A DNA stretch of 64,000 nucleotides from Halalkalibacter okhensis (GTDB lineage: Bacteria > Bacillota > Bacilli > Bacillales > Bacillaceae_D), in NCBI RefSeq assembly GCF_000787375.1, contig NZ_JRJU01000021.1:1-64000 (forward strand), read 5' to 3'. The position numbers and the translations under genes were made by a program. Below, in pieces: positions 8,547 through 17,012 of the stretch. The notes under the pieces were generated by a model. It saw only the letters and a program-made list of their open reading frames with translations, did no database searches and was not told the origin of the DNA. How positions within the stretch are numbered: the first letter of the stretch is position 1; each line of letters starts with the position of its first letter.

Positions 8547-9551
8547 TTATATCACGCTTTTATAAAACTTAATTTGAAATTCTGTTCCCCGCTCCCTTGC
8601 ACTTTTCACCTCAATATCTCCTTTTTGACTTTTAATGATACTATAGGCCATAGCAAGTCCAATCCCAACGCTATCCTCTCCTGCCTGTTTCCCCTTGTAG
8701 AAACGCTTGAAAATATATGGAAGATCTTCTTTCAGAATACCAATACCATTATCTTTAATGTTTATTTCGGTATAAAGCGCATTTTCTGAAAAAGAAATCG
8801 ATATAACTCCTTTTTCTGCTGTATGCTCCACACAATTCTTTAAAATATTTATTAAGGCTTCAGCCGTCCAATTTCGATCACCAAGAAACGAAACAGTTTC
8901 ATCTCCACTTATTTTTAATGTTTGCTGTTTAACGTCCATTGGAATGAACACAGGTTGTAACGCTTTTTGAATTAAATCGGTAACAATAACCTGATCTTTC
9001 TTAAACTCTACCGTTCCCGCATCAATTCTTGATAGCTTCAATAACGATGAGACAAGCCACTCAATTCGCTCTAACTGTATTGTTATATTATTTGTAAATT
9101 CGACCCGCTTCTCTGCATTAAGGTTCGGATTTTGCAACAAATCAGCCATGACCATCATTGATGTTAATGGGGTTTTTAACTGGTGAGAGATATCTGAAAT
9201 CGCCTCGGTTAATTTTTTTTGATCTTCCTGCAAAAGCGAGCTTTGCTCAGATAGCATTAGCGTCACTTTGTAAATATCACTTTTTAAAATACTTAATTCA
9301 CCTTCATAGTTATCCCGAACATCAAGGGTATAGTCACCATGGCTAATCCTCCTCAAGTAACTAGAAAGCTTAGCAATTTCTTTGTAACGCCATTTCGTAA
9401 AAACGAGAAAACAAGCTACTAGTGTCCCAGCTGTAATCAAAACACAAACCGCTGCTAATGGTGTAACGGCAATAGCTGTTACACTTATTGCAACAACACT
9501 AACTACAGCTAGTAATATGATCAATCGTTGGATCTCTGGATTCCGAAACAC
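8547..9551 (-). CDS. Sensor histidine kinase with two TM helices
   Basis: About 334 residues. Two adjacent membrane helices in the first 55 residues leave almost no extracytoplasmic loop, so sensing is probably within the membrane or through the transporter. A short HAMP-like linker (RRISHGDYTLDV) leads to the H-box SDISHQLKTPLTS, then the ATPase domain with N-box LINILKNCVEHT, G1 IKDNGIGI and G2 VGIGLAMAYS. Several in-frame starts exist (GTG 9581, TTG 9563, GTG 9551); GTG 9551 sits five bases after GGTGG and next to the regulator stop, so I prefer it. Partner of the OmpR-type regulator gene just upstream. Confidence 0.88.
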   Translation of the reverse strand: MFRNPEIQRLIILLAVVSVVAISVTAIAVTPLAAVCVLITAGTLVACFLVFTKWRYKEIAKLSSYLRRISHGDYTLDVRDNYEGELSILKSDIYKVTLMLSEQSSLLQEDQKKLTEAISDISHQLKTPLTSMMVMADLLQNPNLNAEKRVEFTNNITIQLERIEWLVSSLLKLSRIDAGTVEFKKDQVIVTDLIQKALQPVFIPMDVKQQTLKISGDETVSFLGDRNWTAEALINILKNCVEHTAEKGVISISFSENALYTEINIKDNGIGILKEDLPYIFKRFYKGKQAGEDSVGIGLAMAYSIIKSQKGDIEVKSARERGTEFQIKFYKSVI

Positions 9552-9552
9552 A

Positions 9553-10242
9553 TCAACCACCAACCTTATAACCAAGACCACGTACCGTTTTTATTATCGT
9601 TGGATTTTGCGGATTATCTTCCAACTTCTCTCTCAACCGCTTAATGTAAACAGTCAATGTATTATCATTCACAAAGTCACCAGCAACATCCCAAATTCGT
9701 TCTAACAGCTGGGTTCTCGTCAACACTTGTCCAATATGATTAGCAAAAATGAGAAGCAATCGATACTCCAAAGCCGTCAATAGCACTTCCTCACCCCATT
9801 TATACACCTTGCCTTCTAGTGTATTAATCGTAATGTTTTCAATATCGATGCTAGTGGTAGGTTGTGTATTCGATTGTTTGTTATATCTGCGCAAGACCGA
9901 CTTTATTCGCGAGAGTAGCTCACGAATGCGAAACGGCTTTGTAATATAATCATCCGCTCCCATATCAAGCCCCATTACAACATTAACTTCATCATCAAAT
10001 GCTGTTAGGAAAATCACTGGCTTATCACTATATTTTTTCACTTCTTCGCATAATTCATAACCACTCCCATCTGGAAGGGATAAATCAAATAAACATAAAT
10101 CAATTTGATCCAACTCTTTAGCAATAGCCTTCTTTGCCGAGTTCGCATTATAACAAAGGACCGTTATAAAGCCATCCTGCTGCAATGAATACTCCAATCC
10201 AGAAGCAATCGTTTTATCATCTTCCACCACTAATATTTTCAT
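9553..10242 (-). CDS. OmpR-family response regulator
   Basis: About 229 residues. The receiver domain shows the acidic pair EDD, phospho-acceptor Asp in CLFDLSLPDG, Thr in FLTAFDD and Lys in DYITKPF. The C-terminal winged helix (ALEYRLLLIFANHIGQVLTR, YIKRLREKL, RGLGYKV) is of the PhoB/OmpR type. The ATG at 10242, eight bases after AGGG, is preferred over the in-frame GTG at 10251. The next gene is the kinase. It probably binds the 11-bp direct repeats at 8487-8524 to control the exporter genes. Confidence 0.93.
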   Translation of the reverse strand: MKILVVEDDKTIASGLEYSLQQDGFITVLCYNANSAKKAIAKELDQIDLCLFDLSLPDGSGYELCEEVKKYSDKPVIFLTAFDDEVNVVMGLDMGADDYITKPFRIRELLSRIKSVLRRYNKQSNTQPTTSIDIENITINTLEGKVYKWGEEVLLTALEYRLLLIFANHIGQVLTRTQLLERIWDVAGDFVNDNTLTVYIKRLREKLEDNPQNPTIIKTVRGLGYKVGG

Positions 10243-10370
10243 TCTGAACACCCTAACTAGGTTATTTATTAGACTCTCTATTCGTTTATCTTATTTTATA
10301 GAAAAAACTACTTCAACAAAAGAAAGATTAAAGAAAGGAAAGATTACATACCCTTAACTAAAAAATTATA

Positions 10371-10429
10371 TTGACAATGATTATCATTACTATTAATATT
10401 TTAATGTAAGTAAACGAAAATGATTATCA
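10371..10429 (+). promoter_or_regulatory. Promoter with two Fur boxes
   Basis: TTGACA (10371-10376), a 17-bp spacer and TAATAT (10394-10399) form a good SigA promoter. A Fur 7-1-7 box TGACAATGATTATCA overlaps the -35 (10372-10386), one mismatch from TGATAATNATTATCA. A second box CGAAAATGATTATCA lies at 10415-10429. Iron-dependent repression of the siderophore-binding gene downstream is expected. Confidence 0.85.
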
Positions 10430-10475
10430 ATACCAACTATGTCGCCTATACTACTTAACCAAGGAGAAAATTAAA

Positions 10476-11387
10476 ATGAAAAAGCTCTTATTCAGTACCC
10501 TACTCTTACTAGTCCTTCTTAGTGCTTGCGGAAAGCAAGAAACAGCTACTACAGATCCCGTGAAAGAGAACGAAACAGAAACATTTACATATCAATCAGA
10601 AACAGGTCCTATTGACGTTCCTACAGATCCTCAGAGGATTATCGCGCTTACTAATGGACCGAATGTGTTAGCTTTAGATGGTCAAATCGTTGGAATTGAT
10701 GAATGGACGAATATGAATCCCCTTTTTCAAGAAAGGCTTGAAGGAGTAGAAGTCGTTTCAGATGAAAGCTTGGAGAAAATTATTGAACTCGAGCCAGACT
10801 TAATCATTGCAGGTTCTTACATGAATAATCTTGATAAATTAAATGAAATTGCCCCTACTGTCGTATTCACTTGGGGAAAATTAGATTATTTAACGCAACA
10901 AGAAGAAATTGGGAAGCTTTTGAATAAAGAAGAAGAAGCGACAAATTGGGTAAATGATTTCAAAGAGCGTGCAGAGGCAACTGGAAAAGCGATTCGAGAG
11001 AAAATCGGAGAAGATGCAACCGTTTCTGTGTTTGAAAATGGCGATAAGGAAATTTATGTATTTGGAAACAATTATGCTCGCGGAACCGAAATATTGTATC
11101 AAGCCATGGAATTGAACATGCCAGAGAGGATTGAAGAGGAAGCTCTTGAGTCAGGTGTTTATACACTCTCAACTGAATTGCTTCCTGAATTTGCTGGCGA
11201 CTATATTATCTTGAGTAAAAATCCAGATGCTGATAGCTCATTTTTAGAGACCGATACGTGGAACAACATACCTGCTGTACAAAACGATCGTGTCTTCGAA
11301 ATCAATACTAAAGCATCAACGTACAGTGATCCAATCACTCTTGATTATCTTCTAGATATTTTCGAAAAATCTTTTCTTTCCAATTAA
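10476..11387 (+). CDS. Iron-siderophore binding lipoprotein
   Basis: A 303-residue solute-binding protein of the FhuD/FeuA class (periplasmic-binding-like TroA fold). The lipobox LLSACG gives the lipidated Cys at about residue 19. Conserved blocks include VPTDPQRIIAL, SLEKIIELEPDLIIAG and NNIPAVQNDRVFEIN. It would capture a ferric siderophore outside the membrane and deliver it to a permease. No FecCD-type permease or ATPase gene is adjacent, so it must work with a transporter encoded elsewhere. Two Fur boxes precede it. The ligand cannot be told from sequence. Confidence 0.9.
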   Translation: MKKLLFSTLLLLVLLSACGKQETATTDPVKENETETFTYQSETGPIDVPTDPQRIIALTNGPNVLALDGQIVGIDEWTNMNPLFQERLEGVEVVSDESLEKIIELEPDLIIAGSYMNNLDKLNEIAPTVVFTWGKLDYLTQQEEIGKLLNKEEEATNWVNDFKERAEATGKAIREKIGEDATVSVFENGDKEIYVFGNNYARGTEILYQAMELNMPERIEEEALESGVYTLSTELLPEFAGDYIILSKNPDADSSFLETDTWNNIPAVQNDRVFEINTKASTYSDPITLDYLLDIFEKSFLSN

Positions 11388-11439
11388 GATAAAGACAATT
11401 GTCTTATGTAAACATGATCTTAACCCACATATTATGCTC

Positions 11440-11465
11440 GAGGATGGAGTCAGTACTTCATCCTC
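11440..11465 (+). terminator. Hairpin after siderophore-binding gene
   Basis: GAGGATGGAGT and ACTTCATCCTC form an 11-bp stem with one mismatch and a CAGT loop, but no real T-tract follows. It is probably a terminator or mRNA-end hairpin. A separate 14-bp palindrome AAGACAATTGTCTT lies at 11392-11405. Confidence 0.45.
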
Positions 11466-11497
11466 TTCTTATGAGGAATAACAAACTAGCCTACAAA

Positions 11498-11638
11498 TTA
11501 ATTACAGTTGTTTAATGTTTCAATCACAAATTGAACCTCTGCCAAGTCATTGACGATGTAATTTGCATCAACATCATGCCATTGAATATCTTTTTTTCAT
11601 ATTGCTTTCATCCCAACCTGTCTGAAGGCTTGTGCACA
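11498..11638 (-). pseudogene. C-terminal remnant of a HAD hydrolase
   Basis: Reading the minus strand, AQAFRQVGMKAI is followed by TGA, then in the same frame KKDIQWHDVDANYIVNDLAE and a normal TAA end. This matches the C-terminal motif of HAD phosphatases and the intact copy at 49155-49826 (VQASKNVGMKSVWKRDDQWD). The TGA stands where Trp is expected. Upstream the frame is closed by TAA and the neighbouring gene begins, so about three quarters of the gene is missing. It is non-functional. Confidence 0.75.
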
Positions 11639-11935
11639 TTATTTCAGAGGACTTCTAGAGCTATATCTAATGATGAACGGTAAGAAGAAACTAACACCAA
11701 AACCGAACAATAAAAAAATGGCCACTTGATAGATTGGCTCTGAAGCTATGTTAAATGCAACAATAAGCGGGATAAGAATGGTTAGCACAGAGGTTAGTAC
11801 TCTAGAAGCAATAGTAACTTTGAGCTCAACGCTACACTTTGAGCATGTCAGCGGTTTATATCCTAATAAAATGGATTTCAATACGTCACCATATCGAAAA
11901 GACGTAAAACACACATCACATTTATGTAAAACCAT
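11639..11935 (-). CDS. CXXC-20-CXXC zinc-ribbon membrane protein
   Basis: About 98 residues. An N-terminal zinc ribbon has CDVC and CSKC separated by 20 residues with the family hallmark LLGYKPLTC between them, followed by two membrane helices. This is the layout of the 'CXXC-20-CXXC' (TIGR04104) family, whose function is unknown. ATG 11935 follows AGGAGAGAG and is preferred to the longer reading starting at 11965. A second member lies at 40610-40915. Confidence 0.78.
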   Translation of the reverse strand: MVLHKCDVCFTSFRYGDVLKSILLGYKPLTCSKCSVELKVTIASRVLTSVLTILIPLIVAFNIASEPIYQVAIFLLFGFGVSFFLPFIIRYSSRSPLK

Positions 11936-12002
11936 AATAATCTCTCTCCTATTAAAAATTACCACGTTTTCTCGTAGTTGTGCTCTATACTCAATCAGCA
12001 GA

Positions 12003-12488
12003 TTATTTTAATTTAGACTCTTTAACTTCTCTTCTTCTCAAAAAACTTTCAATTAAAAAATAAATAAGGACCATCATGACAACCGTAAAAGGAGCAAACA
12101 GGATCTGTGTCATATTCCCAATAGGTACATTAAATAGCCAAGCTAGAGCAGTATTCAATAAAAATAAACCAGTGAACATTAACAATTGAAATAAGATAAA
12201 GTCTTTAAAAAATGGCTTTTTTTCTTTTTTAAACATTAATAGGTTACATACAATCAACAAGATCAAAAAGCCAACTTCTGCAATAAATGCATAATTAGAG
12301 AGTAGATGTAATTGATTGAACTCCACTTGAGTTAATTCTGCATTCACTATAAAAGGTTCACTAATATGGGATTTGTATATCTCAATCGATACATATACCA
12401 TATAAAGAAATACCGAAAGCAAAAGAATGGAACGAAATAACATACTTTGTTCAAAAATAGAATTCAAATTTTTATTGCTATTATCCAT
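12003..12488 (-). CDS. Four-TM membrane protein of unknown function
   Basis: A 161-residue protein with helices near 16-34, 62-84, 98-117 and 126-147 and a basic C-terminal tail (LRRREVKESKLK). I do not recognise the family. It lies between the zinc-ribbon membrane gene and a 125-residue unknown gene, all on the minus strand, possibly one transcription unit. No catalytic motif is visible. Confidence 0.6.
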   Translation of the reverse strand: MDNSNKNLNSIFEQSMLFRSILLLSVFLYMVYVSIEIYKSHISEPFIVNAELTQVEFNQLHLLSNYAFIAEVGFLILLIVCNLLMFKKEKKPFFKDFILFQLLMFTGLFLLNTALAWLFNVPIGNMTQILFAPFTVVMMVLIYFLIESFLRRREVKESKLK

Positions 12489-12527
12489 CCGACATCACCA
12501 TGTTCAAATTTTCAACTTCATATTAAT

Positions 12528-12905
12528 TTAATTTATAGATTCATTTAGCTCTTCGTAATATTTTTGGGGATCAGAAATATGGTTGTTAACAAAAAAACGT
12601 GCATCACTTTGAAACATGTCTATATATGATTCTTTATCCATGCTTAGATCTCCTAAATCACTTACGCTTCCTTCAACGGATACCGTATCTTCTTTCAAAT
12701 TTACCAATACTTTCAAATAGACCTTATCTTTATATATAACCGTACCAACTACTTTCTGCTCTGTTAAATCAACAAGTGGGTATTCATGCCGTACTCCTGA
12801 GGGAACAAATAAGGTATAACCGGCATTCTTTTTTCTTTTTAAAAGAACCCATATTCCAAAAATAACTTTTAAGAAAGATGATTTGTGCAATGCGTTTTTT
12901 TTCAT
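12528..12905 (-). CDS. Conserved-looking hypothetical protein
   Basis: A 125-residue protein. A weak hydrophobic stretch near 12-22 (LKVIFGIWVLL) precedes a predominantly beta region (GYTLFVPSGVRHEYPLVD) and an acidic C-terminus ending in helical YYEELNESIN. No family is recognised and no catalytic motif is seen. Codon use and amino-acid make-up look like those of neighbours. It could be an accessory to the membrane gene that follows. Confidence 0.5.
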   Translation of the reverse strand: MKKNALHKSSFLKVIFGIWVLLKRKKNAGYTLFVPSGVRHEYPLVDLTEQKVVGTVIYKDKVYLKVLVNLKEDTVSVEGSVSDLGDLSMDKESYIDMFQSDARFFVNNHISDPQKYYEELNESIN

Positions 12906-12963
12906 TTTTTTTCCCTTTTCACCTTTTCTACATGACTAAAATGTACACATTTACATTCTTTGT

Positions 12964-13848
12964 TTAGAAAATCTCCTTTGCCTCAATGGGTAAGTTTTTT
13001 ACGTGTATTAGATAGTTTGTCATATTTATATCATCTTCATCTGGATAGCTAAATGAGAAGTATTCAGCTACTTCTTTCGATAAAATTCTAAACAAATCAC
13101 ACGTCATAAAAATTGAATCCCAAAAATGATCATCATTACTATCAGAATAGGTTCCTTTATACATTTCCCAATAAGAGATTGGCAGATATTTTTTATAATA
13201 CTTGCCCATTTTCCCTGTAGAAATGTTGAAATCATGCTTAATCCCGATCCACCAAGATACGATCTTATCTAAAGAAGCTCTGATAATAGATTCAAACATG
13301 TTTTTTGCATAAGGCAATTCATCTCACCAAATCCCTTTTGCCACATTTTGCAAACACCACCAAAAATTATTGGTACAATTCTCAAACATAGGTGTTGTTG
13401 GTGGTAGGACATGGTAATCCATATCGGTTGCAGCAGCAGTCCGTGGTAAAATCTGATCTTTATCTAGTAACGGAACAGGTAGCTTATCATTCCGATACAC
13501 TTTTATCATTTCTTCTTTTGTTTGAATACGAAGATCGATTCGATTCCCATCTTTAAAGAGCATTAAATACGTATAAGAACTGTTATAGTCGATATTTTTT
13601 AAACCAATGTGGTTGTCGAGTTTATCTGGTTCCTGCATCATCAGTACTTCACCAAATTTACGAATCCATTTGTCGTCATTTATAAATGATGAGGTTTCCG
13701 TTACGACATACACAATGTCATAATCTTGAAACATATCTTTTGGAACATTGGGATTGGTTCTTGAACCATTCATGTAGACTGCACGGATTCGCTCGTCTTT
13801 TTCGGCAATTTCTGTTATTAACTTAAACATCACTTCTTCGCTTCGCAT
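12964..13848 (-). pseudogene. aadK: Aminoglycoside 6-adenylyltransferase (AadK-like), single nonsense codon
   Basis: Two same-frame pieces together make a 294-residue ANT(6)/AadK-like enzyme, which would transfer AMP to the 6-position of streptomycin. The N-terminal piece has the nucleotidyltransferase motif GSRTNPNVP and FQDYDIVYVV; the C-terminal piece runs from DELPYAKNM to the normal stop. They are separated only by an in-frame TGA at 13324-13326, after KGIW, where family members usually have Arg (KGLWRDE). A CGA-to-TGA change explains it. Everything else looks intact, so inactivation is recent or the base is a sequencing error. Start ATG 13848. Confidence 0.85.
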
Positions 13849-14105
13849 TTTTTACCCCCATCACATTTGTGGTTATCTTTTCATTTTATCACGTTCCTAA
13901 AATTGTAACTTTTCCTTCAATTACACGGAACCACAACCCTTTTAATAAACTTTAAATCTATATGACGCCTTTTGTTTTAGTTAACCCTATTGTAAAGAAG
14001 CTCACATTTATAAACCTTATCATTTGCTTTAATTTCATAAAATTATAAGTGTAAGTAAGAAATCCACAAAAATGAAACTTAGAATGAAAGGATGCGAGCG
14101 CAAAG

Positions 14106-14870
14106 ATGAATAAAGAAGAATTAAAAGAAAGAAACCGGAACCGTATTGTGCCTCTTTTTGATTGTGATTACGATTTATTTGATAAGCATTTAGAATTTTA
14201 TACGGCTCTTGGATTTGAGATCATTTACTACCAAAAGGCTCCATATCGTTTTGCTTCAGTACTAAAAGATGGAATTGGAGAATTTGGCTTTTATGGTGTG
14301 AAGAACGCTAAGGAGAATGGCAATAGAGGTGGCTGTTATATCTATGTACCAAATGTCCAAGAAGTGTATGCTGAGTTAAAAGCAAATATAAAATCGTATT
14401 ATAGAAAAATTCCTTCAAAGGGTATACCTAGAATGTCAAGGGTTAACAAAACAGCTGAGGACTGGCGATTCAACATCACCGATCCGAGTGAGAATACCAT
14501 CACAATTGGAGAAACGTTTGGTGATTCAACAACTCTTATGGAAGCAGAGGATGAACGAGTAAGAGCCCTAGAGTCAAAATTTGAAAAAGCTTATGCTGCA
14601 GCCTATCGTTTAGCCTACTCCAAAGAAGATTTCTTAGCTGCTAGAAACACATTAGAAGTTGCCTTTCGCAAATTCACTGAGGACTTTTCCAATGAAACTT
14701 TATTTAAAGCTAAAGTATTACAAGCAGAAATCTTTGCTTCTTTAGGGCAGAAAAGTCAAGCAAACGAAGCTATTCTAGAGGCAAATAAAGTTGATCTAAC
14801 CACAGGGGAGAAAGAATCTCTATCTGAATTTGTCGACCGACTTAGTGAAATTAATGAACAGATTAGATAG
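14106..14870 (+). CDS. VOC-fold protein with helical C-terminal extension
   Basis: A 254-residue protein. Residues about 10-135 form a glyoxalase/bleomycin-resistance (VOC) domain: LFDCDYDLFDKHLEFYTALGF at its start and FNITDPSENTITIGE at its end. Residues about 145-254 are helical and TPR-like (EKAYAAAYRLAYSKEDF, KVLQAEIFASLGQ). Most VOC resistance proteins are 120-150 residues, so the extension is notable. Metal ligands typical of glyoxalase I are not obvious, which suits a ligand-binding rather than catalytic role. Weak ribosome site (AAGGATGCGAG) before ATG 14106. Confidence 0.75.
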   Translation: MNKEELKERNRNRIVPLFDCDYDLFDKHLEFYTALGFEIIYYQKAPYRFASVLKDGIGEFGFYGVKNAKENGNRGGCYIYVPNVQEVYAELKANIKSYYRKIPSKGIPRMSRVNKTAEDWRFNITDPSENTITIGETFGDSTTLMEAEDERVRALESKFEKAYAAAYRLAYSKEDFLAARNTLEVAFRKFTEDFSNETLFKAKVLQAEIFASLGQKSQANEAILEANKVDLTTGEKESLSEFVDRLSEINEQIR

Positions 14871-14902
14871 AAATTAAGGTTCCTACATTTTCCGCTAAAG
14901 CT

Positions 14903-14959
14903 ACTTTAATAATCAAAGAAGTTCTGCAGGTATGTAGAGCTTTTTTTGATTATTAAAGT
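14903..14959 (+). terminator. Long hairpin terminator after the VOC gene
   Basis: ACTTTAATAATCAAA (14903-14917) and its exact reverse complement (14945-14959) enclose a second GC-richer hairpin and a run of seven T residues. The inner hairpin plus T-run is the terminator; the 15-bp outer arms would let it act on both strands. Confidence 0.7.
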
Positions 14960-15075
14960 GCTAATAGTTATGAGTTACGATCCTGGCAATACGTATAAAA
15001 GCCGAGATGTTCGACCTCTTTTTCTACAAAAGTTCCCTTTAGCATTCATTTCACATAAGTTATAATCGTCAGTTA

Positions 15076-15618
15076 TCAATCTTTCTTAACTTTATAATGT
15101 AATTCGACAAACTGATTAAAAGTCTGTACCCCTTCTAAAGAGAGGTTCATTTTATATTTCCCTTTAATAAAAAGCGGAATTCCTGTACCAATTAATTTTG
15201 GTGCTACAGTAATGATTACTTCATCGACCAAATCTTTCTCTATAAATGAAGTGACTAATTGTCCACCACCCAACAACCATATGTTTTTCCCTTGTTTTCT
15301 CTTTAAATTCCGAACGAACACATGGGCATCTTGATTTATAAATTGAATATGTTCCTTCTCCTCATAAGTAGTAGAGCGAGTAAATATAAAACTTTTTTTA
15401 TCCTTATATGGGTATTCATTCATATTGATTGTATTATTTATCCAATCATACGTCCTTCGTCCCATTAAAACAGTATCGACCGTTTGATAAAAATCAGAAA
15501 TACCGTTATCTCCTTCTCCATCCACCTCAAATAACCAATCTAACTTTTCTTCTTCTGTAGCAATGTACCCATCTAAACTTGTAGCAATAAATAATACAAC
15601 TTTTCTATCTTCACTCAT
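15076..15618 (-). CDS. RibD C-terminal/dihydrofolate-reductase-like protein
   Basis: A 180-residue NADPH-dependent reductase-fold protein of the RibD_C family, like YyaP/YwjB of B. subtilis. The family start (VVLFIATSLDGYIA), the MGRRTYDW motif near 52 and the nucleotide-binding LLGGGQLVTSF near 118 are seen. Real folate reduction is not established for this group. ATG 15618 follows AGAGGTG. It is divergent from the WYL regulator; a perfect palindrome (15660-15686) lies between them, so the regulator probably controls it. Confidence 0.85.
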   Translation of the reverse strand: MSEDRKVVLFIATSLDGYIATEEEKLDWLFEVDGEGDNGISDFYQTVDTVLMGRRTYDWINNTINMNEYPYKDKKSFIFTRSTTYEEKEHIQFINQDAHVFVRNLKRKQGKNIWLLGGGQLVTSFIEKDLVDEVIITVAPKLIGTGIPLFIKGKYKMNLSLEGVQTFNQFVELHYKVKKD

Positions 15619-15659
15619 ATTTACACCTCTTATTTTCAGTATAAACCGATTATAGATTT

Positions 15660-15686
15660 TTAATATGACAACCTATGTCATATTAA
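15660..15686. promoter_or_regulatory. Perfect palindrome, probable WYL-regulator operator
   Basis: TTAATATGACA and its exact reverse complement TGTCATATTAA flank a 5-nt ACCTA spacer, in the 110-bp gap between the divergent reductase and WYL-regulator genes. Eleven-bp perfect arms are far beyond chance in this position. Confidence 0.75.
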
Positions 15687-15728
15687 AGTGATATTTTATT
15701 GGTTATTATGATTAAAAGAGGTGATTAC

Positions 15729-16688
15729 ATGCGTGCTGAAAGATTACTTAATATCATGGTTCTCTTAAAAAATAGAGAAATTATGACGACTGAAAAATTA
15801 GCCGAAGAACTCAATGTCTCCCCTAGAACTATTCTTAGGGATATGGACGCGCTAAGTTTAGCCGGAATACCAGTATATTCAATTAGAGGAAAACATGGAG
15901 GATGGACTATATTAGAGAGTTTCAAAAATAATCTATTTCATTTGAAACAAGAAGAAATTCATTCACTGATCGCTTCTCCTTCAGGAAAATTATTAAAAGA
16001 CTTAGGAATGAAAAAGGGAACCATTGATATTAGAGAAAAACTATTAGCCTCTTTATCCAAAAGTGATACAGTTAAAACTAGAACATTTTGGGAAAGAGTA
16101 TACGTTGATACAGGAACATGGAGAGAATCTAACGATAATACCACATACTTAGAGATCGTCCAAAAAGCAGTTCTTGAAAATAAGAAACTAAAAATGGTTT
16201 ATAAAAAATTTAATAATAATGAAAGTGAAACATATATTGAACCTTTGGGTCTAGTCGCTAAAAGTAATAGATGGTATTTAATTGCAAGAAAAGAGAAACA
16301 ATACCGTAACTATAGGGTAGCAAGAATATTATCTGCCACTATTTTAGACGAAGTCTTTATAAGACCGACCAACTTTAATCTAATTAAATACTGGGAGACG
16401 TCCAAAAAAGATTTTATTAGTCGTTTACCGCAATATTTAGTTGAAGTTGAAGTAACTAGTTCCATTATCAACCGCATTACTTTTACATCAAAATTTATTC
16501 ACTCATTAGAAATGAAACAGAGTGCAAATGAAGAGTGGACTTTCGTTAAGTTAACTTTCAATGACAAACAAGAGGCTATTGAATATATTTTAGGATTTGG
16601 AGATCAAATCAGAATCATCTCACCAAAGAATTTGAAAGAAGATATCTTACATGCAGCTCAAGAAGTTATTCGTTTATATACGTCTTAA
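15729..16688 (+). CDS. HTH/WYL-domain transcriptional regulator (YafY family)
   Basis: About 320 residues. An N-terminal HTH_11 winged helix (LLKNREIMTTEKLAEELNVS, then RTILRDMDALSLAGIPVY) is followed by a WYL ligand-sensing domain (KMVYKKF... YIEPLGLVAKSNRWYLIA) and a C-terminal WCX-like block. Regulators of this type bind effectors through the WYL domain. ATG 15729 follows AGAGGTGATTAC and is preferred to the longer reading from 15699. It probably binds the palindrome at 15660-15686, repressing itself and the divergent reductase gene. Confidence 0.87.
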   Translation: MRAERLLNIMVLLKNREIMTTEKLAEELNVSPRTILRDMDALSLAGIPVYSIRGKHGGWTILESFKNNLFHLKQEEIHSLIASPSGKLLKDLGMKKGTIDIREKLLASLSKSDTVKTRTFWERVYVDTGTWRESNDNTTYLEIVQKAVLENKKLKMVYKKFNNNESETYIEPLGLVAKSNRWYLIARKEKQYRNYRVARILSATILDEVFIRPTNFNLIKYWETSKKDFISRLPQYLVEVEVTSSIINRITFTSKFIHSLEMKQSANEEWTFVKLTFNDKQEAIEYILGFGDQIRIISPKNLKEDILHAAQEVIRLYTS

Positions 16689-16800
16689 CTAAGAACAAAG
16701 TAACCGAATTAATCTCGTAATTCTTCTCTTTTTATTTTAAACATCTCACCCTCTTCAAGTAACCTCCCACTTTCTTTATCTTCCTACGATTTGTTGTTCA

Positions 16801-16982
16801 AGTGGACCCTCATTCCGCTATTCTAGTTAAAAGACATGCTTTTAGCTTGCTTCCGGTTCCTCGTTCCGTTATTTTCCTGTTTTCACCTTGAATTTAATAG
16901 GATTTGTGACTTTAGCGGAACCAGGATCCACTTTGCTCCTGTTAGAACCGTTTTTCTCCATTTTAACGGAATGAGGATCCTG
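16801..16982. repeat. Dispersed four-motif repeat, copy A
   Basis: Two motifs of the form GGATCCTCATTCCGYTATT run forward (16801, about 16852) and two run in reverse (about 16910, 16961), so the element can fold on itself as a long imperfect hairpin; each motif also contains a small GCGGA/TCCGC hairpin. Similar copies are at 23687, 34761 and 43186. It lies between convergent genes and encodes nothing. Confidence 0.75.
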
Positions 16983-17012
16983 TTTGTTTGAACTCTTAAA
17001 CCAGCTTCAGTT

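Noticed and set aside
8547-10242. Assigning the first kinase/regulator pair to BceRS
   Set aside because: The H-box SHQLKTPLTS and the two-domain 862-residue permease differ from Bce systems.
11498-13326. Reassigned TGA codon, suggested by two in-frame TGAs in recognisable genes
   Set aside because: Many intact genes here end normally in TGA (for example the response regulator at 9553), and the two sites stand for different residues (Trp and Arg). Decay is the better explanation.
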